Source: Granulosicoccus sp. (GTDB taxonomy: Bacteria > Pseudomonadota > Gammaproteobacteria > Granulosicoccales > Granulosicoccaceae). From it: a stretch of DNA of 64,000 nt. Below are positions 41,254 to 48,725 of this stretch, in pieces. Position 1 is the stretch's first letter. Each line of letters starts with the position of its first letter. The translations under genes were made by a program, and so were the position numbers. Location: NCBI GenBank assembly GCA_020627685.1, contig JAHDGK010000022.1, positions 5,038-69,037 of the forward strand, written 5' to 3'. Below the pieces are notes generated by a model that was not told the DNA's origin, made no database searches, and saw nothing but the letters and a program-made list of their open reading frames with translations.

Positions 41254-42335
41254 ATAAACGAATCGACAGGTACTCTGGTGCGCAGCGGCAACGTGGGGTT
41301 GCCATCATTACCGCTATTCTGCTGATTGCGATGGGTACGATTACCATGGTTGCAATAAGCAGTCGGCAACAGCTAGACATGCATCGCGAGCGAAATGAAG
41401 GACTTATTCAACAAGCCCGTGCGTTCGGCGTGAGTGGTGAACGTTTTGCAGCGGCGTTGCTCTACCGCGATTATCAGGCCGGCCTTCGTGAAAACACAGA
41501 TTCTTTCGATGACGACTGGGCGCAGACTATTCCACCGGTACCCATCGACAATGCATCCATTCAAGGCTGCATTGTGGATATGCAAGGCCGCTTTAATCTG
41601 AATAATCTGGTGAACTCGGAAGGTGCCAAAGCCGAATTTTATTTTGAGCAGCTAAAGCGCCTGCTCAGCGAGCTCAATATCGATCAGGCAAAAGCCGATG
41701 CTGTGCTTGATTGGGTAGACACAGATATCAACGCCACGATACCCGAGGGCGCTGAAGACGATTACTACAGCGGGCTGACGCCAGGTTACCGAACTGCCAA
41801 TGCACCGTTTGTCAGTGTGTCGGAATTACAGCTTGTGAAAGGGTTCAGCAGTGCTATTAAAGAAGAGACTGAAGACTACGAGTTGTTGCTGCCGCATATC
41901 TCAGCCTTGCCGACTAGCGAAGGTCCGACTGCCATCAACGTCAATACAGCAACGCCTGAAGTGCTTGCATCATTGTCCGATGAGATCAAACCGCTGGCTG
42001 CTGATTTATCACGTTGGGACACGGGGGCATATGAAGACTATCCTGAGTGTGAGGATATTTTCGATTTAACCGCAGATGACGGTCCGGATACCCTTGGCGG
42101 AGATGCGCGCGACTTGGCACCTTACGAGAGTACGCTACTATTTGATCAGCAAGTTGATTCTGGAGATTCTGGCGCTGAAACTGCACCGCCCGGTACCTAC
42201 GACGTTCGTTCCAGGTACTTTCAGGTGCGGATTGACGTAGAAGCCGAAGGAATCAGTTTGTCGCAATACACGTTGTTCGAGCGGAATAACGACGGCAAGA
42301 CGCGTGTACTTTATCGTTCACGCGATACGCTTTAG
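41250..42335 (+). CDS. gspK: Type II secretion minor pseudopilin GspK
   Basis: QRGVAIITAILLIAMGTITMVAI; INVNTATPEVLASL. Confidence 0.92.
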   Translation: MNKRIDRYSGAQRQRGVAIITAILLIAMGTITMVAISSRQQLDMHRERNEGLIQQARAFGVSGERFAAALLYRDYQAGLRENTDSFDDDWAQTIPPVPIDNASIQGCIVDMQGRFNLNNLVNSEGAKAEFYFEQLKRLLSELNIDQAKADAVLDWVDTDINATIPEGAEDDYYSGLTPGYRTANAPFVSVSELQLVKGFSSAIKEETEDYELLLPHISALPTSEGPTAINVNTATPEVLASLSDEIKPLAADLSRWDTGAYEDYPECEDIFDLTADDGPDTLGGDARDLAPYESTLLFDQQVDSGDSGAETAPPGTYDVRSRYFQVRIDVEAEGISLSQYTLFERNNDGKTRVLYRSRDTL

Positions 42336-42352
42336 AGAAACAGGAAATAATC

Positions 42353-43567
42353 GTGTCTAAACACGTCATTATCTATATGCCCCTGGTGGGTGAAGACGCC
42401 GTCCAATGGGCTGTGTCTGATGACAACGGAAAACTGACGTCCAATGTTGAGTATTCAACACTGGATGAGGTAGCTGCAGAAGTTGAGGGGCGGCGGGTAA
42501 CGCTTGTTCTTCCCGCAGACGATGTTTTGCTATCAGAGGCCGTTGTACCGGGTGGTTCTGCAGCGCGGGCCGCGCAGGCGGTGCCTTATGCACTGGAAGA
42601 ACAGGTGGCTGATGATGTGGAGTCCCTGCATTTTGCCTTAGGTAGTAAAGGGGCAGGCGATGCCTATCCGGTTGCTGTGATAAGCCGCGATGTTATGGAT
42701 CAGGTGACGCAGCAATGCGCGGACGCCGGTTTACGACCCACACAGGTGGTGCCTGAAACCTTAAGCATTCCTCAGTTGGATAATCATGGCGATGGTTCAC
42801 AGGTGTGGACAGCGTTGCTCGATCAGGATCAGGTGGTTGTCCGACTAGATGGCAACCAGGGTTTTGCTACCGATCCGGGTATGGCTGGCATCATGCTCGA
42901 CGGTGCACGGCAGGCTTTGGCCGAAGACGAAGATCCGACACTTGTTATTTTCAGCACGCACTCGGCAGCTCAGCTTCCGGTGCCGAATGCTATTGATGTT
43001 GAAATGCGTTCCTGTGAGAGCCGGTTAGCTCTGTTTGCCAGTGGCTTAGCAAACTCTTCGCATATCAATCTGTTACAGGGTGTGTACAACCCGCGGAAAA
43101 ATTTCGATAAAACCTGGAAGCCGTGGCGGGCAACAGCGGCATTGGCCGCTTGTTTGTGTGCTGCTTTGTTTGTCGGTAAATGGTTGGATGTTCGCAAGCT
43201 TAATCAGCAGGAAGCCTATCTGGATGAGCAAATTGCGGCGGCATTTAATCAAGCTCTACCGGGCGCTCGTATGCAACGTCCGAGGCGACAGATTCAATCT
43301 GCTTTGAATCAGTTGGGCGGCGTCAACACGGATGGTTTCACCAACAGGCTCTCGCAAATTGCTTCAAGCCTTGCGACTCAACCCCAGACGACACTCAAAA
43401 CCATCGGCTATAGAAACGGTCGGTTTGATCTGGATTTAAACACCGATGCTGTGCCTACGTTGGATGCCCTGAAATCTGAATTGGCCAAGCGCGGGTCGCT
43501 GGCCATGAGTGTTCAATCGGCCAACCGCGAAAACAACACCGTACGCGGTCGCGTTCGTATCGAGTGA
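42353..43567 (+). CDS. gspL: Type II secretion protein GspL
   Basis: VPYALEEQVADDVESLHFALG; single TM; operon position. Confidence 0.9.
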   Translation: MSKHVIIYMPLVGEDAVQWAVSDDNGKLTSNVEYSTLDEVAAEVEGRRVTLVLPADDVLLSEAVVPGGSAARAAQAVPYALEEQVADDVESLHFALGSKGAGDAYPVAVISRDVMDQVTQQCADAGLRPTQVVPETLSIPQLDNHGDGSQVWTALLDQDQVVVRLDGNQGFATDPGMAGIMLDGARQALAEDEDPTLVIFSTHSAAQLPVPNAIDVEMRSCESRLALFASGLANSSHINLLQGVYNPRKNFDKTWKPWRATAALAACLCAALFVGKWLDVRKLNQQEAYLDEQIAAAFNQALPGARMQRPRRQIQSALNQLGGVNTDGFTNRLSQIASSLATQPQTTLKTIGYRNGRFDLDLNTDAVPTLDALKSELAKRGSLAMSVQSANRENNTVRGRVRIE

Positions 43568-43582
43568 CGGAGCTATAGCGAA

Positions 43583-44053
43583 ATGAAAGAATGGTACTTA
43601 AGGCAGTCACCGCGCGATCGTATGATCGTGGTCGTTGTGTCTGCGCTGACAATCCTTGGGCTTATCTACGCGCTCATCTGGCACCCCATGACGACTAGTC
43701 AGGCAAGGGCGCAGCAAGCGCTGGTGTCCAAATCAGAGACCTTAGAATTCGTGCGACGTGGTGCGGCACAGCTTAAGGGTGCTAATGCAGGCTCTTCGCA
43801 GCGCAAAACCTCTGATAAAGCACCGTATCTGCTGATCGATCAGGTAATTCGTCAAGCCAGTATGGATCCGCCGGAGCGCGTTGAGCCCAGTGGTGCTAAC
43901 GGCGCCCGTGTGCAATACGCCGAAGTTGAATTCGACAAACTCGTTCGTGTGTTGGCCGAGCTGGAATTGTATGGTTTGCAAGTTTCAACCTTAACCATTA
44001 GCCGCAAGAATCAGGGAACCGTGAGTGCCCGTTTCAATATGGAGCGCAGTTAA
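43583..44053 (+). CDS. gspM: Type II secretion protein GspM
   Basis: MKEWYLRQSPRDRMIVVVVSALTILGLIYALIWHP; operon position. Confidence 0.88.
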   Translation: MKEWYLRQSPRDRMIVVVVSALTILGLIYALIWHPMTTSQARAQQALVSKSETLEFVRRGAAQLKGANAGSSQRKTSDKAPYLLIDQVIRQASMDPPERVEPSGANGARVQYAEVEFDKLVRVLAELELYGLQVSTLTISRKNQGTVSARFNMERS

Positions 44054-44826
44054 TGCGTTTTATTGGCTTATTTATTTTGGGGTTCGTTGCTTATCTCGTA
44101 GCAATGGTTGTCCTCTTTCCAGCGGCGCCAGTGGTCGATCGAGTTCGCCCGCAGTTGGGTCCAGTTGCCTTGGAAGGAGTGTCAGGCAAATTGTACAAAG
44201 GACAAATCGCGACGGTACGATCCACTGATGATCTACTTCCGCTCGAGTTTCAGAATGTTGGCTGGGCATTGGCTCCGCAAACCTTGTTAAAAGGCGGTGC
44301 GGGAGCCTCCTTCAGTTTCGACGGATACGGTGGTTCGGGCCAGGGCCTCGCCACACGCGGATGGAATGGCAACGTTTCAGTGAGTGACTTTGACTTCAAT
44401 GCTGAGGCTAAAGCACTTGAGCCTCTGTTGCCGGTACCGATAGCAAGCTTTGGCGGCGAGCTCGTCGGAAATATCGAGCAAATTACGCTCGTTAACAATC
44501 TGTTGACCGAAGCGGAAGGCACGTTAACGTGGAACAACGCCGCTTTAGAGAGCCCGATACCGACCTCTCTTGGCACTGTAAACGTTGATATCAAGCCGCA
44601 GGGCGAGCAAGCGCACGTGATTACGCTTAAAGCCTCTGGCGGCGACGTTGCGATGGATGGCAGTGTCACGCTGAGTTTGAACGGAGATTTCACAGCGAAC
44701 GTGCTATTCACCCCATCACCGTCCGCACCGCAGGCGGTAGTTAATGGTTTGCGCCAGATGGGCCCGGCGGATGGCATTGGCCGGGTGCGTTTTCAGCGAA
44801 AGGGCAATGTTAACCGCCTGATGTGA
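44053..44826 (+). CDS. gspN: Type II secretion protein GspN
   Basis: N-terminal TM, VALEGVSGKLYKGQ, operon position after gspM. Confidence 0.85.
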   Translation: MRFIGLFILGFVAYLVAMVVLFPAAPVVDRVRPQLGPVALEGVSGKLYKGQIATVRSTDDLLPLEFQNVGWALAPQTLLKGGAGASFSFDGYGGSGQGLATRGWNGNVSVSDFDFNAEAKALEPLLPVPIASFGGELVGNIEQITLVNNLLTEAEGTLTWNNAALESPIPTSLGTVNVDIKPQGEQAHVITLKASGGDVAMDGSVTLSLNGDFTANVLFTPSPSAPQAVVNGLRQMGPADGIGRVRFQRKGNVNRLM

Positions 44827-44967
44827 ACCGAATACCCAACACTATTGTCATATTGCAATGATGGCGGTGTCGCTTATGGGAGCTTGCGTTTCCAAAAAGC
44901 GGAGTAGTTCCGTCAATAGTCTGCGTAACCTGCCGCTAGCAAATTAGGACCCGACGACACTCTAGCT

Positions 44968-45792
44968 ATGAGTTTCGAATTAGACATTGCAGAACGACTG
45001 ACGCGAGAGGCACTTGCCATTGCGCGTGATGCTGGCAAGAGAATTGTCGAAGTCTATGCGGGTGACGAGTACGACGTTTGTTATAAGGCAGATGAAACAC
45101 CCGTGACGACGGCAGACATGGCGGCGCACGACATCATTGTCGAAAAGCTACGCGCCCTCGATCCGAAACTACCTGTTTTATCTGAAGAGTCCGACTCTGT
45201 GACATTTGAAGAACGTCATGAGTGGGGAGCTTATTGGTTGGTAGATCCGTTGGATGGAACCCGCGAGTTTCTTCGCCGAAACGGTGAGTTCTCCGTCAAT
45301 ATAGCGCTAATTTCTGAAAATAAGCCGGTCGCAGGTGTCGTGTTCGCACCGGTACTCGATGTGGCTTACTTTGCCACGCAAGGCTGTGGATCCTTTAAGC
45401 AAATTGGAGAATCTTCACCTGAATCGATTCATGTAAGGGTGGCGCCTAATCCCGTGACTGTCGCGCGAAGCCGCAGCCCTGTCACCGGTCCGAGACTGCA
45501 GCAGTTTCTCGACGCTATCGGTGAGCACGATGAAATACCTATGGGCTCTGCATTGAAATCTTGCTTAGTGGCTGAAGGGGTGGCGGATATTTATGCGCGT
45601 CTCGGACCCACGGGTGAATGGGACACTGCAGCGTCACAATGCATTGTTGAGGAGGCCGGCGGGCATGTTACCGATACACGTAGCCGCGACCTGACTTACA
45701 ATATGCGTGAATCATTGATCAATCCAAACTTCCTGGTTTTTGGAGATGATCAAGTTGATTGGCTACAACATCTCCCGCCCGAAGCGCTTTAG
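44968..45792 (+). CDS. cysQ: 3'(2'),5'-bisphosphate nucleotidase
   Basis: Inositol-monophosphatase family DPLDGTREFLRRNGEFSVNIALI; GPTGEWDTAASQCIVEEAGG. Confidence 0.93.
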   Translation: MSFELDIAERLTREALAIARDAGKRIVEVYAGDEYDVCYKADETPVTTADMAAHDIIVEKLRALDPKLPVLSEESDSVTFEERHEWGAYWLVDPLDGTREFLRRNGEFSVNIALISENKPVAGVVFAPVLDVAYFATQGCGSFKQIGESSPESIHVRVAPNPVTVARSRSPVTGPRLQQFLDAIGEHDEIPMGSALKSCLVAEGVADIYARLGPTGEWDTAASQCIVEEAGGHVTDTRSRDLTYNMRESLINPNFLVFGDDQVDWLQHLPPEAL

Positions 45793-45830
45793 CTTTAGAC
45801 TTACGGGGTGAACAAAGACCCTGGTACTGC

Positions 45831-46325
45831 GTGAGTAAATTATTCAAGACACCCGAGGAGGCGGAAGCCGCCTTCTACGAATCCATTGAGCGAGCGGATA
45901 TTCAATCGTTGGATGCCGTGTGGTCGACAGAAGACAACATTGTTTGTGTTCACCCCGGAGCATCGCGCATAGAAGGGCGTAAAGCTGTCATGGATAGTTT
46001 TGCTGAGCTGTTCGCCGATTCACCAGCGCTGAGTTTCACCATAGTCGACACCCTATATACGGGTAACGATGAAATGGCTATCCATTTAGTGAGAGAAGAG
46101 ATCGAGCTGGACGGACAGGTTGTGAGCATTATGGTGTCCACCAATATTTATCATGTTGAAGCCGGTGGATGGCGCATGTTGCTGCATCATGCTTCCCCGG
46201 AACCCGATTCGGCCTTTCAAGATGAGTTCGAGGAATACCACCGATTCGATCAAATGGGTTTTGATGACATGGATGACGAATTTGATGAGCTGGAGGAGCC
46301 TGCTCGCCCACCGGTGCTGCATTGA
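45831..46325 (+). CDS. SnoaL/NTF2-like protein
   Basis: GTG start VSKLFKTPEEAEAAFYESIERADIQSLDAVWSTEDNIVCVHPG...WRMLLHHASP. Confidence 0.78.
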   Translation: MSKLFKTPEEAEAAFYESIERADIQSLDAVWSTEDNIVCVHPGASRIEGRKAVMDSFAELFADSPALSFTIVDTLYTGNDEMAIHLVREEIELDGQVVSIMVSTNIYHVEAGGWRMLLHHASPEPDSAFQDEFEEYHRFDQMGFDDMDDEFDELEEPARPPVLH

Positions 46326-46993
46326 TAATAACGCCGTCAAGACCAGCTGCATCTTCGACTAGCGAGGCGTCGAAGGTTCTCTTTAGTGACGATCGTTTTA
46401 GTGTAAGTCCTTCCTGGTTAGCGTTCGACAATTCCCGTTATGCCATTCGAACAGTGGTCAGGTTGGATTTTAAGTCGACCAGACCGCAGTTAGCTGCACC
46501 CTATGCGTTTATCGTTGCCGGGGTGTTGTTGATGATTTACAGCCTGTACCACTTTAGCAATGAAAGCCTGTCACCTGTTGTTCCATGGTTTATGCTTATT
46601 GCAAGTCTGGCTATATGTGTGCTGTTCGGTTTTGTCGTTTTCAATGCACGAACCAGTCATCACTTATTGGTCACGTTTATTGATGGCAGTAAGTTACCCA
46701 TTACGACTCAAAATATCGATCAAGCTAATAATTTACTGGATAGCTTAACTAAAGCAATGGACTGGCATAGAAGTGCTGACGTTGTGCTAGAAGCACAGAG
46801 AAATAGCCATGTACGCAAAGGCTATGCAGTCTCAAGTTGGGCTGACGAAGAAGAGGAGGAGTCAGAGGAGATTTACTCTCCTTACGATCAAGCAGCCCGA
46901 AACGCTGAAAAGCACCCGACAAAAGTGGACAGGCGAAGAGATCAAATGATGGCGGCCGTCCTTATCGCCATGCGAAAAAAGTGGCGTAAATAA
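46322..46993 (+). CDS. Conserved membrane protein (possibly DUF6232-like)
   Basis: Two TM segments after a short N-terminal domain; overlaps the previous gene by 4 nt. Confidence 0.5.
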   Translation: MIITPSRPAASSTSEASKVLFSDDRFSVSPSWLAFDNSRYAIRTVVRLDFKSTRPQLAAPYAFIVAGVLLMIYSLYHFSNESLSPVVPWFMLIASLAICVLFGFVVFNARTSHHLLVTFIDGSKLPITTQNIDQANNLLDSLTKAMDWHRSADVVLEAQRNSHVRKGYAVSSWADEEEEESEEIYSPYDQAARNAEKHPTKVDRRRDQMMAAVLIAMRKKWRK

Positions 46994-47029
46994 CGCAGGC
47001 TTGCGACCGTACTTAGTACTACCAAGTGC

Positions 47030-47815
47030 TTAGCGTTGAATGTCGAAGTCGTAGTCAATAATGAGCGGCGCGTGGTCTGAGAAAAACTGGTCACGATACA
47101 CGCGAGTCTTCTTAACCTTGGATGCAAGGTCATCACTGATTATTTGATAATCGATTCGCCAGCCAACGTTTTTGTCGCGAGCCTGCCCGCGCTGTGACCA
47201 CCAGGTGTACTCGTGTTCTTTTTGGGGTAATTGCCTGAATGCATCTGCATAGCGGTGTTTGTCAAATAGCTCGCCCAACCAAGCGCGTTCTTCAGGAAGA
47301 AATCCAGAGTTTTTCTTATTGCCTTTCCAATTACGGATATCGGCTTCCGTGTGTGCAATGTTCCAGTCGCCGCAAACAATTACTGAGCGCTTACTTGCTC
47401 TTAGTTTTTTTAAATGCGGTAACAGCGCATCCATCATCTTATATTTATAAGCTTGCCGGATATCGCCACTGGTACCGGAGGGTAAGTACAAAGAGATAAC
47501 CGATAAGTTGCCAAAGCGCGCTTCCAGATACCGACCTTCACAATCTATCCAATCGATGCCCATTCCGTGAATGACTTTTGTTGGTTCTAATTTAGAAAAC
47601 AAGGCGGTACCGCTGTAGCCCTTTTTTTCAGCATCGTGGTAGTAGCAATGCAGACTTTTCGGGTGGAACTGCGGGTCCTCAAGTTGCCATTCCTGAGCCT
47701 TAGTTTCCTGGATGCAAACGACATCGGCTCGTTGCCGCATCAGCCATTTGAAGAAGCCTTTGGAGGCGGCTGAGCGAACGCCGTTGAGGTTTGCCGTAAT
47801 AATTTTCATATTCAC
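47030..47815 (-). CDS. xth: Exodeoxyribonuclease III family (AP endonuclease)
   Basis: MKIITANLNGVRSAASKGFFKWL, CIQETKAQEW, CGDWNIAHTEADIRN, GWRIDYQI, SDHAPLIIDYD. Confidence 0.93.
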   Translation of the reverse strand: MNMKIITANLNGVRSAASKGFFKWLMRQRADVVCIQETKAQEWQLEDPQFHPKSLHCYYHDAEKKGYSGTALFSKLEPTKVIHGMGIDWIDCEGRYLEARFGNLSVISLYLPSGTSGDIRQAYKYKMMDALLPHLKKLRASKRSVIVCGDWNIAHTEADIRNWKGNKKNSGFLPEERAWLGELFDKHRYADAFRQLPQKEHEYTWWSQRGQARDKNVGWRIDYQIISDDLASKVKKTRVYRDQFFSDHAPLIIDYDFDIQR

Positions 47816-47917
47816 GATTGTACACGGCGTCAGGTCTTGGCCGGAAATTGAGCGATAAGCCTCACAGAAATTGGCATTAAGGCTTAGATCTGTTTTGCCG
47901 TTGTCGCTACTCGAACT

Positions 47918-48517
47918 ATGGGACCGTTACGCCTACCTAGAGTCATTCCTGTCTGCGCACTTGCGTTGCTTGTGTCTCTGTCTACTGCGCAAGCAGAGGT
48001 TTACCGCTATGTAAAGGACGGGCAGGTGTTCTATGGGGACCGCATGCCTGAATCAACCCATCAAAACGGTCATAGTGTGCTGAACAAGCAAGGTGTTGTG
48101 TTTAAGGAGGTTCTCAGCCGGGATGAGCAACGCCAGATGATTCGTGCTCTGGAGGAAAAGGAACAACAGGAATTTCGGGACCGTGCGTTGTTGGATACTT
48201 TTGGTACCGAAGACGATCTGGTTTTAGCCCGCAACAGGCGACTGGCTATGCTCGATATTCAGATAGCGCAAATTGATAGCCAAGCTGCGTCCTTGTGCGC
48301 GCGTGCTATCGATATTAAAGAGCGAATTAAAGTGCAAGAGGCAGACGCCAGCAACGAAGATGGCTCTGCTAACCTACAGACCGATTTATCCCAGGCGCGC
48401 ATAAAACTCAATAGTACGCTCGTTGTTCTGAACGATAAAATGATTGAACGTAACAACATGGCCACGCAGTTTGTGGCTGATATGAAGCGTTACCGCGAAT
48501 TAAAAGTCCAGCGCTAA
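47918..48517 (+). CDS. Secreted DUF4124-like protein
   Basis: Signal peptide then AEVYRYVKDGQVFYGDRMPES. Confidence 0.65.
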   Translation: MGPLRLPRVIPVCALALLVSLSTAQAEVYRYVKDGQVFYGDRMPESTHQNGHSVLNKQGVVFKEVLSRDEQRQMIRALEEKEQQEFRDRALLDTFGTEDDLVLARNRRLAMLDIQIAQIDSQAASLCARAIDIKERIKVQEADASNEDGSANLQTDLSQARIKLNSTLVVLNDKMIERNNMATQFVADMKRYRELKVQR

Positions 48518-48551
48518 GACTTACCTCTGAAACCCATATAGGCTTAAGAAG

Positions 48552-48701
48552 TCCCTTTTTAGGGATAGAAAGTAACCATATTTTCGTTACCGTGGCACTT
48601 TTACCTATTTACTCGCCACCACCTTCGTCTACTATTCACCCGTAACCTTTCGGATTTTTAATCCGCGCTATGTCATGCGGCTTTGCTGCCGACTAGCCGC
48701 A
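48552..48701 (+). promoter_or_regulatory. Hairpin-rich leader upstream of the CotH-type gene
   Basis: tccct-tttt-aggga (48552-48565); gtaac/gttac (48572-48590); cggatt-ttt-aatccg (48651-48665); tgcggct/agccgca (48676-48701) with alternative cggc/gccg pairing. Confidence 0.35.
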
Positions 48702-48725
48702 CGGAAAATAGACTAGGGATATTAG

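Noticed and set aside
44250-44777. 175-aa ORF antisense to gspN
   Set aside because: Antisense shadow ORF in a GC-rich gene.
48600-48701. Possible c-di-GMP-I riboswitch (GCAAAGC-like string on the minus strand)
   Set aside because: The string is on the strand opposite the CotH gene and the rest of the consensus is missing.
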